Assembly: GCA_023614405.1 (NCBI GenBank)
Contig: CM042688.1
Coordinates: 442,794,028 to 442,858,027 of the forward strand
DNA: 64,000 bases
Origin: Avena insularis
Lineage: Eukaryota > Streptophyta > Magnoliopsida > Poales > Poaceae
Direction: 5' to 3'
The position numbers and the translations under genes were made by a program. Shown in pieces: positions 23,581 through 33,386 of this stretch. Each line of letters opens with the position of its first letter. The first letter of the stretch is position 1. Below the pieces are notes generated by a model. It worked only from the letters and a program-made list of their open reading frames with translations. It had not been told where the DNA came from and ran no database searches.

Positions 23581-26223
23581 ACTGCTCCTTATCCTTTTTA
23601 TTTGCTTTTTGTGCCAAGAGTAACCTCTAATGAGAGAGAAGTAATGATTGGGAAAGTTGCTGTCTCGAAACAGATTTCTGTGCTTCACCGTAAAAATTCA
23701 TGTAAAATCTCTGAACGTCCTTTTGAGACGTGAATTTTTGTGATTCTGCCCCAGGTTGTTATATAACTTTACTAAGTTCAATAATTTTTGATTTGAGCAA
23801 CAAAAGGTCTTCGAAAAAATTCGTCTTTACCTACTGGTCTGTTTGACACATTTCTGCCATTTTCTGCATTTGCTTCTTGTTGATTCCTTTTTGAGTTCTT
23901 TTGTGGAATTGAGCCTTTTGAGGGAAGTGTTTCAGTAGCTAGTGTTCTAATGGAAGTTTATTTGGTGTTAGAACTGAACCTAAAGACTTATAATCTTGAG
24001 TTCACTAATGTTGCTAATAAAGATTGTGTGAAGTTTTGTATGAAGGAAAAATTTCAGGTGTATGGAAGGAATGAGTAATGAGATGAAAGATGGACTGAAG
24101 CTCAAGCTTGGGGATTCCACGCGTGTCACCCCAAGAAATATCCAAGAAGTACAAGTGTCAAAGCTTGGGGATGCCCAAGGCATCCCCCTATTCATCAATA
24201 AAAATCCCAGGTTTCTTCCAAACGCTTCATTTTTATTGTTTCATGCACAGTTGTGTTGTTCTTGGAGCGTCTTCTTTTTCTTTTTTGTTTTGGTTTTTCG
24301 TTTGCTTGGTTTTCTTAGTTTGCTGAATAAATTGGTTGGACCCCCTCTTTCATATATTGGTTTTCAAATAGTTTGGTTTGGTTTGGAAAAGAGTAGGAAA
24401 GTTCATGCTTAAGTGTTAAAGAGAGCTTGTTTTTGACTGTGGCCTATGCTTTGTCATGCCATGCTTGATATTGTTTTGGCTTTATGCTTAGTATTCTTTG
24501 TTGTAGCATGACTTGTTATAAACAATTGAGATTGCTTAATGTGCCTTGGATGAATCATGTGTTGTTTTAACATATTAAAGCATAGTATAGTGGTATTCTC
24601 CTTTGATGCTTTATTTGGGTTGACTTGGCACATGCTCACACCATGTTATGAATATCTCAAGTCACCATAAGCCTTTATGATCCTTTAGTTTTCAACTTGT
24701 AGTATCACTTTATGCTTTGATCAATGATGTTTTGTCACTCTCCATGATTATGGCCATTATTGCTCTCTTAGTTTGTCACTCCCAGTCTTTTGCTAGCCTC
24801 CGTAACCAAGTATGAGTTCCACTCATGCATCCAACTCCCTAAACCAATTTATTCCAAAGAGTCCACCATACCTACCTATTAGCTTATGCTATTCCAAGTA
24901 TATTCATGTTTTTGTTTACCTTCCAAATTAAACTTGTTATGAGAAAACTAGTGATTAAAGCTCTCACAAACTCGATGGCACACTTTACTTTTCTTGCCCT
25001 TAATAAAATTGAACCATTGTGTCGTCTATGTTGTATATGCTTGCACTTATTTGTTGGGGTTTAGTAGAACCATGCTATCATGGGGAACGCTTTCAACATT
25101 GCACTAGTACTTTGTACCTAGTTGATATCATGCTCTTTTGTCTATGGATGTCGTCGGTGTGAAATGAAAGGGGAGCTTGTAAGTCCATGAAGTTATGTAC
25201 ATGTGTTAGAGAAACGCCTGGGCCGTTGGTCTAATCCATGCTATCATGGTGGAAACCTGCAGCGTAACCATAATGAGCTGTCTATGAAGCATTCTTCTTA
25301 TAAAAAAAAGAGTCAGATATTGAGAAAAAAGAGAAAAGTAAAAAAAGAGATTATTAAAAGAGGAAAGAGAGAAAAAAGCACCATATTCCCATGGTAAATA
25401 AGAAGATTGCTGAGATGCTTGTTTTCTGCTTACCTTGTCATTTTGATATGGGGATTCTTCCGTATCATCGGGCAAGGGGTAACCTGTTGGCGGTTCTCTA
25501 TGATACACATGTACTTACGATGACAAGAACTTACCGGTGACTAAACTTGATTAGCATGAGGAGCGGCCCTCGTATTCAAGGGACATGAGATTTCTAACTT
25601 ATACTTCGTCAAGCATATACACCATAGTTTGTTCACTTTAACCTTAATCACTTCAAGATGCTTATGATAGGGGCAATGAGAGCTGAAACCTATAAGTACA
25701 ATAATTTTTGGAAGATCTTTATGAAACTTGAATCCCTACTTCCTTCTTTGAAGGCCTTTCTTCCACCATTATATTGAGTCTCCATCTTCTACCTTTATGC
25801 ACCTATTTTGAGAGCATAGTGGCCATTCTTAGTTCTATGTGCATTGTCCCAAGACTAGTTGATTGATGCATAACTTGTTATTGCTTGTTTTAAACTATTT
25901 CTATCTAGTCACTCTTATGAACTTTGAAGGTGTCCTATGCATTTATATTTGCTATTCTATGAGGGACAAGCTGAATACTATTATGCTATGTTTTCTTTAT
26001 GTGAAACAAACAAACGTCTTGCAAACCATTGTTATTCATGAATATTTTGTTTGTGCCTTTTCATGTTGCATCATAGTTTCTTTGTCTTATTACTAGAACT
26101 TTGTCTTTCATGTTATGATTGAAGTACTATGATCCTAGCTTTGAATGTTTTACAAATAGTTTGATCAAGTCTTTGATGGTGCATGTCACCTCAAAAATTA
26201 TTCTTTCTTTTTATCACTTACCT
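23581..26223 (+). other. Element C non-coding 3' interior
   Basis: This 2.6-kb AT-rich region has no motif of RT, RNase H or integrase in any frame. It contains two stem-loops near 24107-24187, a purine-rich AAAAAG/GAGAAA tract at 25300-25380 and a terminal CTCGAGGACGAGCAGGAGTT block at 26224-26244. The layout fits the long untranslated 3' region of non-autonomous Athila elements. Confidence 0.65.
24107..24187. repeat. Two adjacent stem-loops in element C
   Basis: CTTGGGG (24107-24113) pairs with CCCCAAG (24129-24135). GGGGATGCC (24167-24175) pairs perfectly with GGCATCCCC (24179-24187) across the loop CAA. Both contain the AAGCTTGGGGAT motif that is frequent in this kind of grass element. 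Confidence 0.75.
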
Positions 26224-26254
26224 ACTCGAGGACGAGCAGGAGTTGAGCATAACA

Positions 26255-26259
26255 ACAGC
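26255..26259 (+). repeat. Target-site duplication of element C, right copy (ACAGC)
   Basis: Matches 20963-20967. It is followed by the continuation of the LTR of A. Confidence 0.85.
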
Positions 26260-27455
26260 CGACACCCGTCGACCCCGCGCCCCTGCTTCTGGATGGCCAC
26301 ATCGCTACCGAGCGCCGGCCTCGTCGTCTTCTCCTCCGGTCGCCCCTCCGCTGACGTGGCCGTCGTCAGCACCTTGTAGCGACCCCGTATCCTCCACCGC
26401 CAAGGCCACCCGCCTGTGCCTCTGCTCTTCCGCTGCACCCCGCCGCTCGTCCCCTGCCCTCTGCGAGCCTCCATCGCCCCTTACCTAGCACGCCCGCGCC
26501 TCCTTCTCACCCCGTTGCTGGCTGCCAACACCCAGGTCATCGCCGCCCCACCATGGGTAGGAGCACGCCGGCCTCCCTGTGCTCCTGGTAGCCCAGGCTC
26601 CGTTGGACATCTCCTTATCCATCTAATCAACGAGGCCTCCTGCATCTGTCCCATTCTAATGTATAAACATGTCTATTTCAACTTGTTGTATGTGCCTCTA
26701 TTCCATTTTTGGTTCCTTGTGTCGGATCCTACATGTGTGCCCGAGAAGAAACGGTGTGGGGATGTGGTGATCAACCTATGGCCATCTATTTTGGATGCTC
26801 TGATCTTCGAGTAAATTTGCACAAAAACTTCTCATCGACAAAGCAAACCCAAGGCCAACACCTCTGAAGGATGGACAAGGCGTGACTCGAAGAACACAGA
26901 GACCAAGACAAGATTGACATAGACGAGGGAACCACAAGATCATTGAGAGAGAACCGAAGGCCACCGACACCAAATTCCTAGACATTCGACATGGAACCCG
27001 AAAACAGTGATGCCTTCTTCCAATATCTTCTTCACGGACCAGAGAGAGAACCTTGAATCCCAATTTAGGAAACCGAAGACCGAACCCTCGGAACCAAGTT
27101 CGCCAAACCCCAAGTGTGACCCCTTTTCCGAGACCCCTATTTTTCTAATATATGATATCCACCTTGTTGCATTTATTGTTCATGCTTGCATACATATGTT
27201 GTGGTTTGGGGGCTTTATGCCGATTCACCTAAATTACATATGGAGACCATATGCGGGCTTTTCTAGTCTTATAATGGCTCCATTTAAATTTGTATAGTGA
27301 ACCGATGCTATGTTTTGTCTTGTTAATACAACATTTAAATTGCGGGGTGTCTAAACAACATGAACCATCTAATAGATTGCCAGGACCTCGGTTCCGCTTA
27401 ATATTGCCTAATCGCATCACATCTTTGTCATATCATGCATCATACATGCATCATG
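26260..27455 (+). mobile_element. 3' LTR of element A, part 2 (truncated)
   Basis: Continues the LTR of A from the point matching 3484 to that matching about 4711. The last 1.6 kb of the LTR is absent; Copia sequence starts near 27456 beside a duplicated ATGCATCAT. Confidence 0.85.
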
Positions 27456-27496
27456 TGATAATGTTGATGTAGAAGTGCTTGGAGTATCATACTTGG

Positions 27497-28500
27497 TCAA
27501 TTGAATTTGGAGCTGATCATGAGACTCATTAAGAATGGAGTATTCACTCTCCATCGAGCACGAGCGTCTTTAGCATTCTTGGCAGCCACTTTGAAGGCCG
27601 CCATTTCTTGCATGACCTCATTGGAAGTCATTTGATGGTAATTGTGTCTACCTTGAAGGCTCTTCAAATCAGTAGGCTCAAAAGGCATAAGAGAACTAAC
27701 ATATTTTCTCTTGATGCAAGCATCATCAACGTGGGTAGCACCATGATTTCTAAATGTGGTGGCTATTGACTTGAGTCTTCTATACATATCCTTTGATCCT
27801 TGCCATCCATCATATAAAAAACTTCAGCTTGGTTACTCAGTGCATCATACCTATTCCTTCTCATGCTTTCATCCCCAATGAAGAGTTCGGTGAGGGCATC
27901 CCAAGCTTCCTTAATGGTACTAAGATGTTCTATGTGGGGCATGTCCTTGGGACCCACACCGAGCTGAATCATGTGTAAAGCCGTTGCATTGAGTTGGCTA
28001 CCCACAACTTCTCTTATTATCAAATTGGTGGAATCTCTAATGTGGATGCCTTCTTCAATGATCCTCCATAGCTCAATAGACGAACTACACACATGAGATT
28101 TCATTAAGAATTGCCATTGATTAAATGAAGATGTAGTAAGCTTGGGTGGATCACCCCTATTGTTTATATGAGGGTGAGGGATTGGTGGGTCGGGAGAATA
28201 TAAGTGAGGGACCTCACTATAGTCCTCCTTACCACTTCCCGTTTTGGAGGAGGATCCATTATTTTTATCACCTACCACCTCATCTTCCTTGGAGTTAGCA
28301 TTAGCTTTGTCCTTAGAGAGAGGAGTGGTAGCCTCAGAGGTAGATGGAGGTGGGGCTATAGATGGAGAGAGACGAGCAATCATTTGATGCATCTCTTCCA
28401 TTTTGGCCTCTATGGATTTCAGCAAGGTTGTTTCCAACGTCTTGAGATCATCCATAGTTACCTTATGCACAACCTCACTACCATCTCCCTTAGTGCCCAT
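27497..28500 (-). pseudogene. Copia gag of element H, frameshifted and truncated
   Basis: The ATG at 28500 opens MGTKGDGSEVVHKVTMDDL, with a predicted helical segment (KSIEAKMEEMHQMIARL) and a Ser/Lys-rich linker. Residues about 118-240 read NQWQFLMKSHVCSSS...WRIIEEG...EAWDALTELFIGDESM...RYDALSNQAEVFYMMDG. This is the 'W...m..hl.....W..v..g...A.d.L...f' pattern of Copia gag (UBN2/retrotran_gag_2 type). A frameshift near 27775 carries the frame into YRRLKSIATTFRNHG...LMPFEPTDLKSLQG, the expected C-terminal half of that domain. No zinc knuckle is reached. Gag would form the particle that packages element RNA. The domain match is clear; function is lost. Confidence 0.8.
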
Positions 28501-28538
28501 AATCTCTTAGGCGGTAAAGCATGAATAAAAGAGCCGAT

Positions 28539-28550
28539 GCTCTGATACCA
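28539..28550 (-). promoter_or_regulatory. Primer-binding site of element H
   Basis: Reverse complement reads TGGTATCAGAGC, two bases from the LTR end. This confirms the minus-strand orientation of H. Confidence 0.88.
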
Positions 28551-28552
28551 AT

Positions 28553-29338
28553 TGAAATGGATCGTATGGGCACCTAGAGGGGGGGGGGGGGTGAATAGGT
28601 GCTACTTCAAATTTTAGTTCTTTTTCAATTTTAGGCTTGACACAAATGTAAATCCTCTAGATATGCAATTACGAGAATTTCCCTATATGCCAACCTAACT
28701 ACTAAGCGTGTAAAAAGGAGTGAGGAAACTATAGTGGAGCACGCGGAGACACAGGGATTTGTTTGACCGCATTTTATTCCTTGTGAAGGGAAGTACGTCT
28801 GCGTTGGACAGGTGGGCGGTTCTAAGACCACCACGCCACAATAGGCCTCACCCTATTCTCCGATGGATCTCGCCACTAAAGGACTGATCCACCTTTCCAC
28901 TATTGGTACCATTCGAGGCGGGAACCGGTGCCTTTACAACTCTAGCAGGGCACACAACCACAACTGAATTGGAGGCTCCCGTGATGACAACAAGCTGCCA
29001 CAAGAACAAGGATTTTCAAATAATCTGAACTAGGATCAAGATATTTGCATGAAATACTAGATCAAGTCCTCCTCGGCCAAAGATCGAGTCCTCCTCCTTC
29101 TATTCCCCAAAGATCGAGGCCTTTGGGTGGGTGATGATGGAGATCTCGCTTGGAACTTGAAGAACAAGTCTGAGCTTTTTTGAATAAATCAAGAGTTCTG
29201 GCAGGAGGGACTGATGGGGAATAAATACCCCTGCCAAACTCGACCATTGGAGACTTTGGGGGCCGGATTATCCGGCCCAAGTGGGGGCCGGATTATCCGG
29301 CTGGGGAAAAACTCCGCCCCGAAAACGGATTTTCCGGG
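28553..29338 (-). mobile_element. LTR of element H (interrupted by G)
   Basis: The plus-strand text starts TGAAATGGATCG next to the PBS. It includes a run of 13 G residues (28579-28591), and near 29261-29301 two copies of the palindrome GGCCGGATTATCCGGC. G inserted at 29339, in a third degenerate copy (CGGATTTTCCGG). The rest of the LTR must lie past the window. Confidence 0.75.
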
Positions 29339-30133
29339 TGTTGGGGGATACCCCCGGGTAGGGTAACACCGAGGTATAAAGGCAGAGTTAGCCGGGGTAC
29401 GATGCGGTCAAAGCAAGTGCTAACCGGGTCACCTCAAGGCAGGCCGAACCACGGAGTGACCTGGCCCGTGGAGCATCTCCTTAGCCGTAGCCCGGCCGTC
29501 ATAAAATATATGCCGGCCATGTTTGTCTATCTATTTTGCAGGTATCTTCGTAGCTAGATTAGCAACGTGCTAGCCGGACTATCATATGGCTTCCAAGAGA
29601 AGGAAGGAATCTCTCGCTGGTCAAAAGGTGGCTTTATTAGCTATAGCATTAGCGAAGCAAAGCAGAGAGGAGGACCAGCGGGTTTGGGGCGACCAAGATG
29701 ACGCGGGAAATGTCGGATGACGTAGCCCGTGTCTGGTGACGCATAAAGACGAGGATCATGTTGCGGGTTACGTCCAAAGCCCGGACGAGCCGTTAAAGAG
29801 AATAAAGAAGCATCTAGCTTTAGTCGAGGGGCATATTCGGAGAATATGCCACCACGTGTGCCCTAACTTTGTAACCCGGGCTCCCCTATATAAGGAGCAC
29901 CGGGGCCTCCATAGAAGGGGATCGATCATTTTCTCTGTCTTAGATAGAACTCTGGAGCCAGCTTGTGGGGAGTAAGTGACATAGTCTCCTTCTCACCAAG
30001 AGCTTGAAGAGTACTTGTAAACACCATTGATAGAGAGATGGAATCACCACATTCTCCCTCCCTGGATTCCCCTAGCACACATTGGCCCCATCATTAGCCT
30101 ATCCGTGGCATCTGCCGTGCCACCACCACGACA
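29339..30133 (+). mobile_element. 5' LTR of element G
   Basis: It is 795 bp, from TGTTGGGGGATACC to CACCACGACA, directly followed by the PBS. It matches 42964-43324 over its first 370 bp, except for an 18-bp stretch (ACCAGCGGGTTTGGGGCG region) missing in the 3' copy. A CTATATAAGGAGC box at about 29885-29897 is the probable TATA element. Confidence 0.9.
29884..29897 (+). promoter_or_regulatory. TATA box in the LTR of G
   Basis: CCCCTATATAAGGAGC is a strong plant TATA context, about 240 bp before the LTR end. Transcription would start about 30 bp downstream. Confidence 0.65.
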
Positions 30134-30153
30134 GTTGGCGCCCACCGTGGGGC
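30134..30153 (+). promoter_or_regulatory. Primer-binding site of element G
   Basis: TTGGCGCCCACCGTGGGGC begins one or two bases after the LTR. This PBS is widespread in Tat-lineage and related gypsy elements of grasses. Confidence 0.85.
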
Positions 30154-30344
30154 TAGCAGTGCTAGAAGGGGTGAAAATCCGGACGGGAAGCTTCTCCAGC
30201 ACCGGCGAGCGCGTCGTCTCCGACCTGGTTCAGCACTTTGGAGCGCTGGACTACGTCAGCGACAATGCAGGGAGCTTCGGAAGGAACCCCCCTCCGTACA
30301 ATGGCGTCTTCATCAAGCTTGGCGCGCATAAGATCTACGTCGGC

Positions 30345-32518
30345 ATGGACGAGACCTGCGTTCATCCGTGGCACATCATCGAGGGAGGCGAACCACCTCT
30401 CAATGCAGCCCGTGGTGTGCGTATCACTCGCCCCACCGGCAGCGTTGAGGTCCTAATGACCGCGCCAGACGCGGAAGCAAACAAGGGCCCGACGCCAGAG
30501 TTGGAAGTCATGCCGAAGCAGACCAGGTCTAGGTTCCCCCCACTAGAGAGGCCGGAGAATGTGCTCCAGCAAGCAATAGATAGCCTAGCAACACGGATAG
30601 CACCTGTGGTAGATCCGACTCAGGCGCAAGCTGAGTTAGAAGAAACTAGGCGAAAAATGTTAGCTGGGGCAAAGAAGGTAGCAGAGCTGCAGCAGTCCTT
30701 GAACATTACTTTGAGAGAATATGCAAAGGAAAACCACATAGATGGAGTAAATATCCAAGGTAGAAACCTGATTACTGAGATTGACAAGGAATACGAACCT
30801 AGGCCGGATCAGATAGTCACGATAGTAACAGGAGGGTTGGATAGGTACAGTACCCCGGCAAAGAACCTCAGGGCAGCAAATGTGGCCGCATCCGAGTTAG
30901 AAGGTTTAACCGGAGAGGCCTGGAAAAGGCAACAAGAGAGGGTGAACCACTTGCTGAGATTCGCTTGCCAGCAAAATGAAGAAATGAACAAGGAAAACCC
31001 GGTACTAGTGGGGGCATCACACGTGGTTCATTCGGCTAGGAATAACCTGGCAAGATCCAGGGGAGCCGCATCATCTCCAGGTCACAATCCCAGGAGAGAG
31101 GAGGTGGTAAACTCCGGAAGAAGGGACAAACATATGGTTCCCTACGATCTAGTAAGGGCTGAAAAAGGCAAAGCAGTGCAAGTTGATGAAGATCAACACA
31201 ATACCAGCCGAGGTGTGGCTGGCTGAGGTAACCGCGACCAAGGCAATGCCGGTCAAAGAAATGCTGCCAACGGTAATGTCGGACAACGTGATCCAGTGGG
31301 AATGGGGCAAAATATACCTCGGCAGCAGCAGCAACACACACCTCGACAAGAGGGAAGTGCAGGACAAGCAACACAACAACAAAATGCTTGTCTAGATAAG
31401 GAAAGATACAATGATGGTTATTCGGCTATGATCAACGACGGATATCCTAGACCGGATCACCACATAATTGGGTCAAGGCTGGGAAGCATGAACTTGCAGC
31501 CAGATGATGCGAGGTTGAAACTTGATAGGATTTACAGGTTGGTGCTAATCGAAGTACAAGGTCCACCTGGTCCGGCATGCTTTGGGCCCCGGATCATGAA
31601 GGAGCCACCAGTGCCAAACTTTTGGCTGGCCATAGGAACTAGAACCTATGATGGTAGTACTAGGCCAGAGGATTAGCTAATTGATTACGCGACGGCGGTC
31701 AAGATCGCAACTGGAAATTTGAGATGGGCGGTGAGATATGTGCCACAAATGTTGGAAGGACTAGCGAGAGTTTGGCTGAACAATTTGCCACCGAGAAGTG
31801 TTAACTGTTGGCTGGATTTTGAGGAGTTGTTCGTTAGAAACTTTTCGAGCACCTACAAGAGGCCCAACAGGCCACAGACTCTGGCGCTATGCCGGCAATG
31901 ACCAATTGAGCCAGACTGGCATTTCTTGACTTGGTGGTGCAACATGCGTAACTCATGCGAGGGAGTAATTGAATCACACGCTATTGCATGGTTGGCCCAA
32001 GGATGCAGATAAGGAAGTATTTGTGGCTGAGGCTACATCGAGATATGCCAGCCACTTTGGCTGAGACAATCTGGATCATAGATTCGTATGCTTTGGGAGA
32101 TCCAACGCAACCCCGGCTAATGTCAAGCGAGGCAAACGAGGAATATTACAACTGAGATGGCTCCGGGTCGTCGAGGAGAAATGATTTTCGAGGAAAGAGA
32201 AGGGACGAGCGTCCAGATTATAGATATAACTCGCAGCAGGTGGCAGCGGTAGACCGGGACCAGCCCAATGCCGGTGCTAGCCAGTGCTAGAAAACTAGAG
32301 GGCAAAACTGATAATAGAAAAATGAAGGGAAAAAGCCTTAGACCCCGGAGCAGAAAAAGCAATGGCAAGAGCAGAAAGATAGACCGAGGTATACGTTCGA
32401 GTCTATGTTGGATCAACCTTGCAAGTTTCATACACCAATTCCGAATCACCCGGCAAATCACACGACCCAGCAATGTGAGTGGATGAGGAAGCTAGAGCAG
32501 GGCAGTTCGGGGAATGCT
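30345..32518 (+). pseudogene. gag of element G (in-frame stops)
   Basis: One frame is readable from before the PBS to beyond 32000, broken only by stops at 31224, 31674, 31899 and near 32010. The start is uncertain: ATG at 30345 (MDETCVHPWHIIEGG) or 30456 (MTAPDAEANKG). An N-terminal coiled coil (ELEETRRKMLAGAKKVAELQ) precedes the core gag domain: FWLAIGTRTYDGSTRPED, VRYVPQMLEGLARVWLNNLP, WLDFEELFVRNFSSTYKRP, FLTWWCNMRNSCEG. A Cys-His tail follows near 32420-32480 (CKFHTPIPNH...HTTQQCEW). Gag would build the cytoplasmic particle that packages the RNA. Homology to Tat gag is strong; the stops make it non-functional. Confidence 0.82.
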
Positions 32519-32717
32519 TAGGCACCTCGGAATGAACCACCTAGGAATGAGGCACCACGGCAACCATTACTAATAGGGGGAAATGGGCAGCAACTAATGT
32601 TGCCACCACCTCTGTCGAGGTACGAAAATCAGGAAAGGAGGGATGCCGTACATCAAGTAGACAATAACCAGCAACAAGGTCAAGGTTACCACGTGGAATG
32701 AGGGACGAAACGAGTAC

Positions 32718-33386
32718 ATGGAGGATCATCAAAGTTACTGTGTGTTTACCATGGAAGAAAATGACCGGAAAAGCTTGCAGCACCGGCATATGGAGGTAAA
32801 CGCAGTAATGCCGGCAATAGTGAGATACATGCCCTGGGCGGATCAGGAGATCACGTGGAGTATTAAGGATCACCCAAAGATCATGCCTAGCCCTAGGACC
32901 TATGCACTGGTCCTGGATCCAATGTTCATTGGGCCAAATCTCAATGTGAGGTTTTCCAAAGTACTGATTGATAATGGCAGTAGTATGAACATTATGTACA
33001 AGGATACCATGCACAAGTTGGGAATACCAGAGAACATGCTGCAAGAAACGAGGACCACCTTTCATGGCATTGTGCCAGGTATTTCCTGTGAGCCGATTGG
33101 TAAGGTCCGAGTTGATGTGTTATTCGGCACGAGAGACAATTGCCGGACTAAAAATTTGGAGTTCGAAGTGGTGAATCTGGAGAGCGCTTATCACGCGTCA
33201 CTCGGCAGGCCCGTGCTGAACAAGTTCATGGCAAGTACTCACATCAGCTACCTGAAGATGAAACTGCCCAGGCCAAGGGGTGTGATAACTGTATCAGGGG
33301 AGTTCCGGTGTTCGATCGAGTGCGCCTCAGCCGGATCTAACATAGCCAAGTCACTCGTGATAGCTCAGGAAAAAGGAAAATACTAG
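32718..33386 (+). pseudogene. Aspartic protease region of element G
   Basis: The open frame from MEDHQSYCVFTMEEN holds the retropepsin active-site region VLIDNGSSMNIMY at about residue 85, where most Tat proteases have D-G-G-S. The flap-side motif ASLGRPVLNKF comes later (usual form: LGRPxL). The DNGS variant keeps the catalytic Asp but replaces the adjacent Gly. A frameshift near 33370 separates this frame from the RT frame (GKRKILEVAALAQS). It would cleave the gag-pol polyprotein. Confidence 0.8.

Larger units (their letters stand above)
20968..26254 (+). mobile_element. Element C: Athila-type element lacking its 3' LTR
   Basis: The element begins with a 1.58-kb LTR (TGATACATTGCAAATG...), an Athila PBS and a gag-like frame, and ends ...GAGCATAACA just before the ACAGC duplication. 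No second LTR is present. The interior runs to a CTCGAGGACGAGCAGGAGTT block (26224-26244), which in related elements sits right before the 3' LTR, and only about 10 bp more follow. The 3' LTR therefore seems deleted except for its last few bases. No RT or integrase is readable. It is a non-autonomous or deleted derivative. Confidence 0.8.
2691..27455 (+). mobile_element. Element A: long-LTR Ty3/gypsy element, nested and 3'-truncated
   Basis: The LTR start TGTAGCACCC at 2691 recurs at 20138, followed by the same sequence for about 830 bp and again from 26255 to 27455. Between them lie an initiator-Met-like PBS (18250-18261) and a polypurine region (20101-20137). This sets out a retrotransposon with LTRs of about 3.78 kb whose interior, without nested insertions, is only about 1 kb and non-coding. 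A GAGGGCGAGAT motif before the 3' LTR is typical of Tekay/Del-type chromoviruses, so A is probably a non-autonomous or internally deleted relative. B, Y and C are nested inside it. The 3' LTR stops near 27455, where Copia sequence begins. Confidence 0.8.
27456..29338 (-). mobile_element. Element H: truncated Ty1/copia element, minus strand
   Basis: On the minus strand the order is LTR (from beyond 29338 down to 28553), initiator-Met PBS (28550-28539), then gag (28500-27497). The element breaks off inside or just after gag, where it abuts the LTR of A, so its pol region and second LTR are missing. Its LTR is interrupted at 29338 by element G. The LTR end CACCTATTCACCC...GTGCCCATACGATCC on the minus strand is a common grass Copia LTR type; I do not commit to a family. 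Confidence 0.8.

Noticed and set aside
25300..25380. Purine-rich AAAAAG/GAGAAA tract as the polypurine tract of C.
   Set aside because: It lies 0.85 kb before the end of the element and is not next to an LTR. The CTCGAGGACGAGCAGG block at 26224 is better placed.
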